From NCBI RefSeq assembly GCF_009755725.1, contig NZ_CP046619.1, positions 2,046,001 through 2,110,000 on the forward strand: a stretch of 64,000 nucleotides of DNA, read 5' to 3'. Of this stretch, positions 1 to 8,672 are shown one piece after another. Source of the DNA: Diaminobutyricimonas sp. LJ205 (GTDB lineage Bacteria > Actinomycetota > Actinomycetes > Actinomycetales > Microbacteriaceae). Within the stretch, counting starts at the first letter, position 1, and each line of letters begins with the position of its first letter. The translations under genes were made by a program, and so were the position numbers. The notes below the pieces were generated by a model. It was not told where the DNA came from and did not search any database. It saw nothing but the letters and a program-made list of their open reading frames with translations.

Positions 1-1415
1 TGGCTGGCCGAGCCGGTTGCGATGATCTCGTCGGCCACCCGCTGGGCCAGGTTCGACGGAATCGAGAATCCGACACCGATGCTGCCGGCCGCCTCCTGGC
101 CACCCGCGCTGGCGATGGCGACGTTGATGCCGATGAGTTCGCCGTTGGCGTTCAGCAGCGCCCCGCCGGAGTTACCGGGGTTGATCGAGGCATCCGTCTG
201 GATGACGCTGAGCGAGATGCTCGACGAGGGTGCGCTCTGCTGCTCCTGCTGGCCGGGAATGTCGAAGTTCCAGAAGTCGAACGGGCTCTCGCCTTCTTCG
301 TCGGGCTGGTCGTCCTGGCTGGGGGTCTCCGGGGCCGCCGACGAGGCGACCGTGATGCTGCGGTTCAGCGCACTCACGATGCCGTCGGTGACGGTGTTCG
401 ACAGCCCGAGCGGGGCGCCGATCGCGATGGCGGTGTCGCCGACGTTGAGCTCGTCCGAGTCGGCGAACTTGATCGCCGGCAACTCGGCTGACGGGTCGAC
501 CTTGATGACAGCGAGGTCGGAGATCGGGTCGGTGCCGACGACCGTGGCCTCGAGCAGGCGGCCGTCATAGGTCTGCACCTTCACGGTGGGTTCGCCGACG
601 GCGCCGTCAAGAGTGACGACGTGGGTGTTGGTGAGGATGTGGCCCTCATCGTCGATCACGACACCCGATCCAGTGCCGCTGCCCTGACCACCGGTCACCG
701 ACAGGGTGACGACGCTGGGCGACGCCTTGGCGGCGACCGCTCCGACGTTGGTGGCGGTGTCAGCGTTGTTGATCGTGATTGTTCCGGGGTCGGAGTTGCC
801 GACCACCCGGGTGTCAGAGGCTCCGCCGGTGGCCGCCAGCGTGACGCCCGCTCCGGAGACGCCGCCGATCAGGGCACCGATCGCGAGGGCGGCCACCACG
901 GGAACGGCCGTGGACTTCTTGCGCGGCGATGCCGCCGGCCCGCCATGCTCGGACGCGGGGCCGCCGGCTGTCGGAGGGGCGCCGTTGCCGGTGGCCGCTG
1001 GGCCGAAGCCTGCACCCGGGGGCGTGGCTCCGCCGTGGTGCGGCGTGGCGCCGCTGCCCTGCGGGTGTGCTGCCGCCGAAACACCGGCGGGTGCGGGCGC
1101 GTACTGGCCGTAGCGCGGGGCCGGCCGGTCAGCGGTCGGCGGAATGGGCGTCGTCGGCTGCGTCCCTGCGGAGGAGGGCGGGATCGGAGTCGTCGGTTGC
1201 GTTCCCCCTGAGGTCGGCGGGATCGGAGTCGTCGGCTGCGTTCCGGTGGGAGCCGCGGTGCTCGGCTGTGCGCTCGGTGCCGGAGTAACCGGCTGCGAAT
1301 CGAGCGGCTGCGGGGGTTCCGGCGTGGCCGGTGGTTCGGGGGCAGCGGGCGGCTGCGGAGTCTCGGGCTGATCGGGAGCAACGGGCTGGTCGCCGTTATC
1401 GGTGGGGTTTGTCAT
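1..1415 (-). CDS. HtrA/DegP-like membrane-anchored serine protease (C-terminus cut off by window edge)
   Basis: Trypsin-like protease of the HtrA family, expected to act on misfolded or stress-damaged proteins outside the membrane. The first ~165 residues are a proline/threonine/glutamine-rich cytosolic tail, followed by a basic stretch and one membrane segment (about residues 170-195). The protease domain then shows the complete triad: His265 in ILTNTHVV, Asp300 in SDLAVIKVD and Ser416 in NPGNSGGALL. The PDZ domain expected next lies beyond the window. ATG at 1415 is preceded by GAAAGGAG at good spacing. The tail contains three 13-residue repeats built on GTQPTTPIPP. The gene diverges from the aminotransferase at 1561. 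Confidence 0.9.
   Translation of the reverse strand, partial: MTNPTDNGDQPVAPDQPETPQPPAAPEPPATPEPPQPLDSQPVTPAPSAQPSTAAPTGTQPTTPIPPTSGGTQPTTPIPPSSAGTQPTTPIPPTADRPAPRYGQYAPAPAGVSAAAHPQGSGATPHHGGATPPGAGFGPAATGNGAPPTAGGPASEHGGPAASPRKKSTAVPVVAALAIGALIGGVSGAGVTLAATGGASDTRVVGNSDPGTITINNADTATNVGAVAAKASPSVVTLSVTGGQGSGTGSGVVIDDEGHILTNTHVVTLDGAVGEPTVKVQTYDGRLLEATVVGTDPISDLAVIKVDPSAELPAIKFADSDELNVGDTAIAIGAPLGLSNTVTDGIVSALNRSITVASSAAPETPSQDDQPDEEGESPFDFWNFDIPGQQEQQSAPSSSISLSVIQTDASINPGNSGGALLNANGELIGINVAIASAGGQEAAGSIGVGFSIPSNLAQRVADEIIATGSAS
1141..1257. repeat. 39-bp tandem repeat, three copies, inside the protease tail
   Basis: Units at 1141-1179, 1180-1218 and 1219-1257 encode three copies of a 13-residue Pro/Thr module (GTQPTTPIPP plus three variable residues). 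The repeat keeps the reading frame, so copy number can change without disrupting the protease. It lies in the presumably disordered cytoplasmic extension. Confidence 0.85.
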
Positions 1416-1502
1416 CGGGGTGCTCCTTTCAAGCGCCTTCAGCTTCCTCCGGCTAGCTGAGGGATCCGCTGATCGATCCTGTGAGCCGGCTGGAGGTTCC
1501 CT

Positions 1503-1521
1503 ATGCGTCAGGCTGACGCAT
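1503..1521. promoter_or_regulatory. 19-bp perfect palindrome upstream of the aminotransferase
   Basis: Arms ATGCGTCAG and CTGACGCAT flank a single central base. It lies between the divergent htrA-like gene and the aminotransferase, about 30 bp upstream of the latter's probable -10 (TAACTT, 1549-1554). The geometry suits a dimeric repressor site, but no regulator can be named from the sequence. Confidence 0.45.
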
Positions 1522-1560
1522 CCGCCGCGCTGGCCCGTCCAGTTCCGGTAACTTTGGTGG

Positions 1561-2766
1561 GTGACTGTTTCGGGAGCGTGGCGCCGTGCCGCCCGTGGCG
1601 CCATGCTGCTCGGCGCCGACGGGGAGACCCGTCCTACTATCTTCGCGGAAATGTCCGCACTCGCCGCACAGACCGGCGCGATCAACCTCGGTCAGGGGTT
1701 TCCCGACGAGGACGGACCCACCGAAGTCCTCGAGGCGGCGCGCCAGGCGATCAGCGATGGCCTGAACCAGTACGCCCCGGGCACCGGGCTGCCGGTGCTG
1801 CGGCAGGCGATCGCCAACCACCAGCAGCGCTTCTACGGGCTGACCGTCGACCCTGAACGGGAAGTTCTCGTCACGGCTGGCGCCACCGAGGCGCTCGCGG
1901 CAACGCTGCTGGCGCTGCTCGAGCCGGGCGACGAGGTGGTCACCCTCGAGCCGTTCTACGACTCGTATGCGGCGACGATCGCCCTCGCCGGAGCCCGACA
2001 CCGCACGGTCGCGCTGCGGGCACCGGACTTCCAGCCCGATCTGGACGAGTTGCGCACCGCGATCACCGACGACACCCGGATCGTGCTAATCAACAACCCG
2101 CACAACCCGACCGGCAGCGTGCTGCCTCGCGAAACGCTCGAGCTGATCGTCGAACTGGCCGACCGGCATGACGCGATCATCGTCACCGATGAGGTCTACG
2201 AGCACCTCACCTTCGGTGTGACGCACACGCCAGTGGCGACCCTCCCCGGCGCCGCCTCGCGCACGGTGACCATCTCCAGCGCGGGCAAGACCTTCAGCAC
2301 CACCGGCTGGAAGATCGGTTGGCTGACGGCGCCGGCGGAGCTCGTCGAAGCGATCCTCGCCGTCAAGCAGTTCCTCACCTTCACCAACGGCACCCCGTTC
2401 CAGGCGGCGATTGCCGTCGGTCTCGCACTGCCCGACAGCTACTTCGACGACCTCGCCCTCACGCTGCGGGCAAAGCGCGACATCCTCTCGGCCGGGCTCG
2501 CTGATGCGGGCTTCGAGGTGTCCAACCCTCAGGGCTCGTACTTCGTGGTGGCGGATGCCGCCGGCCTGGGCTTCCCGGATGCCGCTGACTTCTGCCGCCG
2601 GCTGCCCGAGCTGGCCGGGGTCGTCGGCGTGCCGATCAGTGCTTTCGTCGCGGACGAGCACAAGAGCGACTACGCGTCACTCGTACGCTTCGCCTTCTGC
2701 AAGCAGGTGCCGGTGCTGGAGCGAGCCGCCGAGCGTCTCGCAGCGCTGAAGCCCGCCGGGCGGTGA
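1561..2766 (+). CDS. PLP-dependent aminotransferase, DapC-like / kynurenine-methionine aminotransferase type
   Basis: Fold-type I class I/II aminotransferase, 401 aa. It resembles the actinobacterial family that includes M. tuberculosis Rv0858c (N-succinyldiaminopimelate aminotransferase), with the block INLGQGFPDEDGP near the N-terminus. Asn-His-Asn-Pro-Thr-Gly (NNPHNPTG), the DEVYEHL motif and the PLP lysine K243 in SSAGKTFSTTGWKIGW are all present. The GTG start at 1561 follows a TAACTT -10 by six bases and has no Shine-Dalgarno, suggesting a leaderless message; ATG at 1603 is an alternative. A second dapC-type gene is at the right edge, beside gltA and dapD/dapE. This one may therefore act on other amino donors, and its substrate is uncertain. 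Confidence 0.85.
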   Translation: MTVSGAWRRAARGAMLLGADGETRPTIFAEMSALAAQTGAINLGQGFPDEDGPTEVLEAARQAISDGLNQYAPGTGLPVLRQAIANHQQRFYGLTVDPEREVLVTAGATEALAATLLALLEPGDEVVTLEPFYDSYAATIALAGARHRTVALRAPDFQPDLDELRTAITDDTRIVLINNPHNPTGSVLPRETLELIVELADRHDAIIVTDEVYEHLTFGVTHTPVATLPGAASRTVTISSAGKTFSTTGWKIGWLTAPAELVEAILAVKQFLTFTNGTPFQAAIAVGLALPDSYFDDLALTLRAKRDILSAGLADAGFEVSNPQGSYFVVADAAGLGFPDAADFCRRLPELAGVVGVPISAFVADEHKSDYASLVRFAFCKQVPVLERAAERLAALKPAGR

Positions 2767-2850
2767 GGAACGTTGATTTCGAGCGTCAGCACCCTACGCG
2801 GCCTCATGGATGACGAAAGCTCGGGCATTCCAAACGTCGACCCTCCGTTC

Positions 2851-2880
2851 TTGCTATGTCACTCCGAAGTGACATAGCAA
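2851..2880. terminator. Hairpin between convergent genes, possible bidirectional terminator
   Basis: A perfect 13-bp stem (TTGCTATGTCACT / AGTGACATAGCAA) with a 4-nt loop CCGA sits between the aminotransferase and the nitrilase gene, which converge here. It lacks a U-run. The stem is markedly more AT-rich than its surroundings. A weaker second hairpin (about 2885-2920) with a similar CTCCGAA loop follows. The role is inferred from position. Confidence 0.5.
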
Positions 2881-2937
2881 ATACGCACTACTGCCCTCCG
2901 AAATGCGGGTGCGCGGTAGTCCGCTTCTGCGCCCGGC

Positions 2938-3753
2938 TCACTCCGCCGGGACGACCGCGAACCGGCGCAGGCTCAGCGCAGGATTCACTTCGCGCACCCG
3001 ATCGATCCGTTCACTGCTGACTCGGGCGACCACGACATCCGCTTCCTCGCCGATCGTGACGAGCTCGACCCCCATCGGGTCGACGATCATGCTGTTGCCC
3101 ACGCCGATCGGCGGGGTGTGGTCCGCAGCGGCGACGTAGATGGTGTTCTCGATTGCCCGCGCGGTGACCAGGGTGCGCCAGTGCTGCTCCTTGAGCGGCC
3201 CGCGCACCCACTCGGCTGGCACCAGCACGAGCTCGGCACCCGCGTCAACGAGCCGACGGGTGACCTCGGGAAAACGAAGGTCGTAACAGGTCTGCACGCC
3301 GACGGTCATCCCGCCGACCACGAACAGCTCCGGTTCGGTGATCTCAGCAGCCACCGCGAAGTCGCTCTCACGCTGCCCGAACGCGTCGTACAGGTGCAGC
3401 TTGCGTGAGGTGGCAACCAAATCACCCGCGGCATTCAGGACCACGATCGTGTTCGAGAACCGGGTGCCGTCGGTGCGCTCGACAATGCCGGCAGCGATAT
3501 GCACCGCATACTCGGCGGCGAGCGCGGCGAGACCCTGCACGAACGGTCCGTCGAGCGACTCCGCCTGATCGATCCACGACTGGTCCATGGTGGGGCTGAA
3601 GTAGGACGAGTACTCGGGGAACACCACAAGCTCGGCACCGCTCGCTTTAGCGGCCGAGACATAACCGGCCATCTGCTCGAGGTTCGCGCCGCTGTCCGTA
3701 GTCGGCCCGAATTGCACGACGGCGACGCCAAGCGAACTCAGATCGGTGACCAT
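2938..3753 (-). CDS. Carbon-nitrogen hydrolase (nitrilase superfamily)
   Basis: A 271-aa amidase-type enzyme of the nitrilase superfamily, cytoplasmic. The catalytic triad is readable: Glu47 (VVFPEYS), Lys118 (SRKLHLYD) and Cys156 (QTCYDLRFPE). The length and the CYDLRFPE motif fit the omega-amidase / deaminated-glutathione amidase branch, though the substrate cannot be fixed from sequence. ATG at 3753 follows TAGGCT on the minus strand by six bases with no Shine-Dalgarno. Only 18 bp separate it from the divergent ribokinase, and the two promoters overlap. Confidence 0.87.
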   Translation of the reverse strand: MVTDLSSLGVAVVQFGPTTDSGANLEQMAGYVSAAKASGAELVVFPEYSSYFSPTMDQSWIDQAESLDGPFVQGLAALAAEYAVHIAAGIVERTDGTRFSNTIVVLNAAGDLVATSRKLHLYDAFGQRESDFAVAAEITEPELFVVGGMTVGVQTCYDLRFPEVTRRLVDAGAELVLVPAEWVRGPLKEQHWRTLVTARAIENTIYVAAADHTPPIGVGNSMIVDPMGVELVTIGEEADVVVARVSSERIDRVREVNPALSLRRFAVVPAE

Positions 3754-3754
3754 G

Positions 3755-3769
3755 TCGGTAGCCTACCGA
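3755..3769. promoter_or_regulatory. Palindrome forming overlapping divergent -10 elements
   Basis: TCGGTA-GCC-TACCGA is an inverted repeat filling the 18-bp gap between the nitrilase and ribokinase starts. Read rightward it supplies TAGCCT (3759-3764), seven bases before the ribokinase GTG. Read leftward it supplies TAGGCT (3765-3760), six bases before the nitrilase ATG. The -35 regions would lie inside the opposite coding sequences and no good match is evident. Confidence 0.55.
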
Positions 3770-3771
3770 TC

Positions 3772-4656
3772 GTGACTTCCTCGCTGATCGTGCTCGGATC
3801 CGCCAACCGTGACCTCACCGCGCTGGTGCCGCGGCATCCGGAACCGGGTGAGACCGTACTCGGCGGCCATCTCGCCACCGGAACCGGCGGCAAGGGGGCG
3901 AACCAGGCCCTCGCAGCCGCACGCGCCGGTGCCATGCCGCTGTTCATCACAGCAATCGGAACGGATACCGCAGGCGACGAAGTGCTCGCCGACCTCGCGG
4001 CCGGTGGCGTCGACGTGTCGGCGGTCACCCGGGTCGAAGGCGAGACGACCGGGGTCGCGCTGATCACCGTGTCCGAGCAGGGCGAGAACACGATCGTCGT
4101 GGTGCCGGGCGCGAACTCCCTGATCGACGCGGCACAGGCTGCACAGCGGATTGCCGTCGCTGCCACCTCGGACACCGTTCTGCTCGCGCAACTGGAGATT
4201 CCACTGGAGGTGGTGAAGGTCGGGGCGAAGGCGGTCGCTGCCGCCGACGGCCGGTTCGTGCTGAACCTCTCCCCCAGTCGCGAGATACCGGCAGGCTTGC
4301 TGGCGCTCGCCGATCCGCTTGTGGTCAACGAGAGTGAAGCGTCCCTGCTCGCAGGCGTACCGGTGGATTCAGCGGATCAGGCGCTCTCCGCTGCGACCGT
4401 GCTTGCGCAAACCTGCCGCTCGGTCGTCGTCACGCTCGGCGGCGACGGGGTGGTGCTGGCCGATGACTTCGGCGTGCGGCATTTCCCGGCCGAACGTGTG
4501 CCGGTCGTCGACACCACCGGCGCGGGCGACGCGTTCGTCGGCGCGCTGGTCGCGGTGCTGGCGGATGGCGGAGGGCTGGAGCCTGCCGTGCACGCAGGAG
4601 TCGCGGCCGGCGCCGCAGCGGTGCAGTACGTGGGCGCCCAACCACCGCGGGCCTAG
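3772..4656 (+). CDS. rbsK: Ribokinase / PfkB-family sugar kinase
   Basis: Phosphorylates ribose or a related pentose with ATP (known family function). It is 294 aa from the GTG at 3772. The N-terminal GSANRDL block, the GGKGANQA signature, NESE and the C-terminal PfkB signature DTTGAGDAF with catalytic Asp are present. The frame stays open much further upstream, but that part is antisense to the nitrilase. The GTG at 3772 directly precedes the conserved N-terminus and sits seven bases after a TAGCCT -10, suggesting a leaderless start. No ribose transporter or lac-type regulator is adjacent. The stop overlaps the stop of the convergent ACT-domain gene. Confidence 0.87.
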   Translation: MTSSLIVLGSANRDLTALVPRHPEPGETVLGGHLATGTGGKGANQALAAARAGAMPLFITAIGTDTAGDEVLADLAAGGVDVSAVTRVEGETTGVALITVSEQGENTIVVVPGANSLIDAAQAAQRIAVAATSDTVLLAQLEIPLEVVKVGAKAVAAADGRFVLNLSPSREIPAGLLALADPLVVNESEASLLAGVPVDSADQALSAATVLAQTCRSVVVTLGGDGVVLADDFGVRHFPAERVPVVDTTGAGDAFVGALVAVLADGGGLEPAVHAGVAAGAAAVQYVGAQPPRA

Positions 4657-5498
4657 GGTTTCGGCACACTCCCATTCGTCGCGGCGCCCTGCACCGCTTC
4701 GGCCAGCTCGGCCAGCCGGTTGGCCCGGGCAGACTCGGCCACCGTGAACGGCTCACCGGGACGTCCGAACACCATCGGTTCTCCCAGCGCCGTGGGGATC
4801 TTCAGCAGAGTGCGGTCGTCCGCATGCGCGGATTGCGCAGCCTCGCCGCGGACGACCCCCGCCCCGAGAAGGTCGGCGACCGCAAGTCGAAGCTCGCCGG
4901 GATCCGCCGCGACCCGGGCGGCGATGCTGAGTGCCCTGGTTTGCCCGTCCGCCAGCGCCAGCGCGGTGCTCGAGAACACCCCGACCTCCTTGCCACCCCC
5001 ACGCTCGAGGATCTCGGTCAACCGGGCCTCGCCGATCGCCTCGGGACTCTCCAACACGAACTCGTTCAGCACCCCCTGCGCGACCAGGTGGGAATGGATG
5101 CTGAGGATGTTGACGTTCTCGCGGGACAGCGCTCGGGTCAGCCGTTGCAGCGCCCCCGGTTCATCGACAATCGTGGTGCGTGCCCGCCAGATCGCCGCCG
5201 ATCCCTCGATCCGGCGCCGCCGATTCAAGGCGGGAGCATGCAGGAAAGACCGCAGCAGCCGTGCCGCCGAGGGCTCGGCGATCCAGATGACCAGCACGGT
5301 CGCCGTGATGGCGAGCACCGCCACCTTCGCCAAGTACGGCAACGGGGTGTTCACCACCAGTGCGTGCACGAGCAATTCGATCGGCAGGATCGTCGCCACG
5401 TTGGCGAGGGTCAGCCGGGTCTTGGCCGGTTCAGGCAGGCGCCCGCAGACGTCGCACAGCAGGTCGTCGGTCGGGGTCGTACGTGTGTTCTTGGCCAT
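4653..5498 (-). CDS. ACT-domain membrane protein
   Basis: 281 aa. An N-terminal CxxC (LCDVCGRLPEP, near residue 15) precedes two hydrophobic segments (about 32-75). A basic linker (NRRRRIEG) leads to an ACT-type regulatory fold starting with the typical phrase TTIVDEPGALQRLTRALSRENVNI. ACT domains usually sense amino acids; here the domain would be on the cytoplasmic side of a small membrane anchor, possibly with a zinc or redox site from the CxxC. No catalytic domain is visible. The role is unknown. The gene converges on ribokinase with overlapping stop codons. Confidence 0.7.
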   Translation of the reverse strand: MAKNTRTTPTDDLLCDVCGRLPEPAKTRLTLANVATILPIELLVHALVVNTPLPYLAKVAVLAITATVLVIWIAEPSAARLLRSFLHAPALNRRRRIEGSAAIWRARTTIVDEPGALQRLTRALSRENVNILSIHSHLVAQGVLNEFVLESPEAIGEARLTEILERGGGKEVGVFSSTALALADGQTRALSIAARVAADPGELRLAVADLLGAGVVRGEAAQSAHADDRTLLKIPTALGEPMVFGRPGEPFTVAESARANRLAELAEAVQGAATNGSVPKP

Positions 5499-5523
5499 GC
5501 TCCAGCATGCGTTGGCACCTGTT

Positions 5524-7728
5524 TCAGGCGGATTGCGGGCGCGTCACGATCTCGCGACCGCGCTCCACGCGGGACAGCTGTGATGGCCACCAGATCTTCG
5601 GGCCGATGTCGTACGCCAGAGCAGGCACCAGCAGCGAGCGCACGATGATGGTGTCCAGCAGCACACCGAAGGCCACGATGAAGGCCAACTGGGCCAGGAA
5701 CAGCACCGGGATGATCGCGAGTGCGGCGAACGTGGTCGCCAGCACGAGGCCGGCCGACGTGATCACGCCGCCGGTGATCGAGAGTCCGCGCAGGATGCCG
5801 CTGCGGGTGCCGTGCTTCAGCGATTCCTCGCGCACCCTGGTCATCAGGAAGATGTTGTAGTCGATTCCGAGCGCCACCAGGAACACGAAACCGAAGAGCG
5901 GCACCGCCGGATCCGCGCCAGGGAAGCCGAGCACGGTGTTGAAGACCAGCGCCGAGACACCCATCGCGGCGCCGAAGGAGAGCACCACGGTCGCGATCAG
6001 GAGCACCGGGGCGAGAATCGATCGGAGCAGCAGCATCAGGATGATGAGGATGACGCCGAGGATCACCGGGATGATCAGGTTGCGGTCGTGGATCGACGCA
6101 TCGTTCGAGTCGATCGCGGTGGCGGTGACCCCTCCGATGATCGCGGTGTCGCCCAACTCGGTGCGCAGGTCTCGGACCGTGCCCTCGGCGTCGGCTGAGT
6201 CCGCGGCATCCGCCAGCGTCGCCTGCAGCATGACCTGCCCGTCGACGACCGTTGGCGCCGGCGGCGGCGTGCCCGGAGGACCAAGCGGTTGCACGCCGTC
6301 GGCGGTGACCGGGGCGCTGCCGCTCGGCGAATCCCCGGAGACCACCGATACCGCGTCGACCCCTTCGGCATCCAGCAGCGTGTCCGCTGTGGCGTCGAGA
6401 TCGGAATCCGGGACGACGACATAGGCGGGACTGCCCGATCCCCCTGGGAAGTGCTCGCCGAGCGCCGCCTGGCCGTCGCGGGCCTCGGAGGTGCCGAGCA
6501 CCAGGTCGCTCGCCGGAACGCCGTTGGCTTTCAGTTGCAGGGCGCCGACCGCCGCGAACAACAGAATCACGGTGGTGACGATCCAGATCAGGCGTGGCCG
6601 AGCCGAAATGAGCCGGGCCGTGCGCGCCCAGATTCCGGTGGTGGGCAGTTCGTAGGCTTCACCCTGATGGGCCGGCTCGTAGCGCGGACGCCTGGGCCAG
6701 TAAGCGGTACGCCCGGCCCAGAGCAGCAGCGACGGCAGCAGCGTGAGCGCGGCGAGCATGGCGAACAGGATGCCGATCGCGGCGATCGGGCCGAGGGCCT
6801 TGTTCGAGTTCAGGTCGCTGAGCAGCAGGCAGAGCAGCCCGGCAATCACGGTTCCGCCCGAAGCGAGGATGGGCTCGAACGAACCCCGTAATGCGGCCCA
6901 GGTGGAAGCCCATCGGGTCTGATGGGTCCGGAGGGCCTCTCGATAGCGCGCGACGTACAGCAGCGAGTAGTCGGTCGCCGCGCCGATGACCAGGATGAAC
7001 AGGATGCCCTGGGTCTGCCCACTGAGCAACAGGATGCCTGCGTACGCCAACCACCAGACGCTCAGCAGCGCCGCGCACAGGGCGAACAGGCTGGTGCCGA
7101 GCACGATCAGCGGCAGCAGTGGTGACCGGTAGACGATCACCAGAATGATGAACACCGCGCCCAGTGCGACGAGCAGCAGCAGGCCGTCGATGCCGGCGAA
7201 CGCTGCGACAAGGTCGGTCGTGAATCCGGCGGGACCGGTGACGTAGACGGTGAGACCGTCCGGGAGCTCTTCATGGGTGAGTGCGCGCAATTCGCCGACT
7301 CCTTCGGCGATCTCTCCGTCGGTTGAAATCGGCACGAACACCTGCGCGGCCCGGCCGTCATCCGACACGATCACCGGAGACACCTCGCCGCTGACGCCAT
7401 CCAGGGCGGAGAAGTCCGCGGCGACCGCTTCGATCTCGCCCCGAGTCGACGCGTCGATTTCGTCTTCAGCCGTGTAGACGACGATGGCCGGGAGCGCGTC
7501 CCCGCCGCTAAACTCCGGCAGCAGCGCCTGTACCTGGGTCGCGTCGGCGCTGGCGGGTAAATAGGTCGTCTGGTCGTTCGAGGAGACCTCGTCGACCTTG
7601 CCGAAGTACGGCCCGCCGATCGCCGCCGCGGCGAACCAGACGAGGATCAGCACGGCGGGGATCAGTCCGCGCAGCCAGACCGGCACTCGGGGTCGCCTGG
7701 TCACCGATGAACGCATTCCGGGCCTCAT
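5524..7728 (-). CDS. MMPL family RND-type transporter in the carotenoid operon
   Basis: 734-aa membrane transporter of the MMPL/RND superfamily. One N-terminal membrane helix is followed by a large extracytoplasmic domain, a bundle of about five helices, a second loop domain (about 400-530) and a second bundle, the standard duplicated topology. It follows crtEb by 47 bp on the same strand, so it is probably the last gene of the crt operon. Corynebacterium glutamicum likewise carries an mmpL-type gene within its crt operon. Export or membrane placement of the C50 carotenoid or a related lipid is a reasonable inference, not shown. Confidence 0.88.
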   Translation of the reverse strand: MRPGMRSSVTRRPRVPVWLRGLIPAVLILVWFAAAAIGGPYFGKVDEVSSNDQTTYLPASADATQVQALLPEFSGGDALPAIVVYTAEDEIDASTRGEIEAVAADFSALDGVSGEVSPVIVSDDGRAAQVFVPISTDGEIAEGVGELRALTHEELPDGLTVYVTGPAGFTTDLVAAFAGIDGLLLLVALGAVFIILVIVYRSPLLPLIVLGTSLFALCAALLSVWWLAYAGILLLSGQTQGILFILVIGAATDYSLLYVARYREALRTHQTRWASTWAALRGSFEPILASGGTVIAGLLCLLLSDLNSNKALGPIAAIGILFAMLAALTLLPSLLLWAGRTAYWPRRPRYEPAHQGEAYELPTTGIWARTARLISARPRLIWIVTTVILLFAAVGALQLKANGVPASDLVLGTSEARDGQAALGEHFPGGSGSPAYVVVPDSDLDATADTLLDAEGVDAVSVVSGDSPSGSAPVTADGVQPLGPPGTPPPAPTVVDGQVMLQATLADAADSADAEGTVRDLRTELGDTAIIGGVTATAIDSNDASIHDRNLIIPVILGVILIILMLLLRSILAPVLLIATVVLSFGAAMGVSALVFNTVLGFPGADPAVPLFGFVFLVALGIDYNIFLMTRVREESLKHGTRSGILRGLSITGGVITSAGLVLATTFAALAIIPVLFLAQLAFIVAFGVLLDTIIVRSLLVPALAYDIGPKIWWPSQLSRVERGREIVTRPQSA

Positions 7729-7775
7729 ACTTCTTTCGGTCTCCCTTTAGTCTGCTTGCTCACTGGCTGCGGTCA

Positions 7776-8672
7776 TCAGGGGCTCTGCAACGCGAATGCG
7801 ATGAGCAGCATGGTCACGCAGAATCCCACCGCGTAGTTGATCCAGAGGAATCGTTTCCACCCGCGGTTCGCCTCAGCCGAGCGGTCATCATCCAGCCGCA
7901 CGAACGGCGCGACCGCGACGATGTACGGCACCGCCAGTGCTGCGGCCAGCGGGCCCGGCCAGTCGGTCAGCAACATCAATAGCCCGGCAGCGGTCCACAG
8001 GACGATCGCGAACCGCACCGTGAACCGGGCGCCGAGCGCGGTCGCGATGGAACCGATTCTCGCCTCCCGGTCGGGCACGATGTCCTGCACCGCGCCGAAG
8101 GCATGGCTCGCGACTCCCCAGAGGAAGAACGCGGTGAGCACCACGAGCAACTCCGGGGTCAGGGTGGCCCCGGCGAGGGTGAGCCCATACACGGCCGGGC
8201 TGACGAAATGGGTGCTGGAGTTGAGCGAGTCCAGGAATGGCCGCTCCTTGAACCGCAGCCCGGGAGCGGAATAGGCGACCACAGCGAACAGGCTGACCGC
8301 GAGCACCAGCCAGGATGCCGGCGAGCCGACGATCAGCAGATAGCCGAGGAAAGGCAGCGCCAGGCTGACCGCGGCGATCAGCGTTGGCCGGTGCACCGAT
8401 GGCGGCAGGAGCGCACCCTCGAGTCCGCCCTTACGCGGGTTGGCGACATCCGATGCGTAATCGAAGACGTCGTTGATGCCGTACATCAACAGGTTGTACG
8501 GCACCAGGAAGAACAGGGCGCCGACGATCAGGGTGGCATCCATCTGGCCGGTGGTCAGCAGATACGCGGCGGCGAACCCGAAGGCGGTGTTGATCCAGCT
8601 GAGCGGGCGGGACGCGATGAGCAGGTGCATCGCCAGCGGGCGATGATCACGGGTGCGCTGATCACGAGTCAT
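7776..8672 (-). CDS. crtEb: UbiA-family prenyltransferase, lycopene elongase (CrtEb-like)
   Basis: 298-aa polytopic UbiA prenyltransferase. The prenyl-diphosphate/Mg motif reads NDVFDYASDVANPRKGG and a second Asp-rich loop is near the middle (DIVPDREARIG). Because it follows crtYe/crtYf, it is assigned as the elongase that adds a C5 unit to each end of lycopene, giving C50 flavuxanthin-type intermediates. Its ATG overlaps the end of crtYf by 11 bp, indicating translational coupling. Confidence 0.9.
   Translation of the reverse strand: MTRDQRTRDHRPLAMHLLIASRPLSWINTAFGFAAAYLLTTGQMDATLIVGALFFLVPYNLLMYGINDVFDYASDVANPRKGGLEGALLPPSVHRPTLIAAVSLALPFLGYLLIVGSPASWLVLAVSLFAVVAYSAPGLRFKERPFLDSLNSSTHFVSPAVYGLTLAGATLTPELLVVLTAFFLWGVASHAFGAVQDIVPDREARIGSIATALGARFTVRFAIVLWTAAGLLMLLTDWPGPLAAALAVPYIVAVAPFVRLDDDRSAEANRGWKRFLWINYAVGFCVTMLLIAFALQSP

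Noticed and set aside
3499-3771. In-frame upstream extension of the ribokinase
   Set aside because: Antisense to the nitrilase and unlike PfkB N-termini; the GTG at 3772 directly precedes the conserved part.
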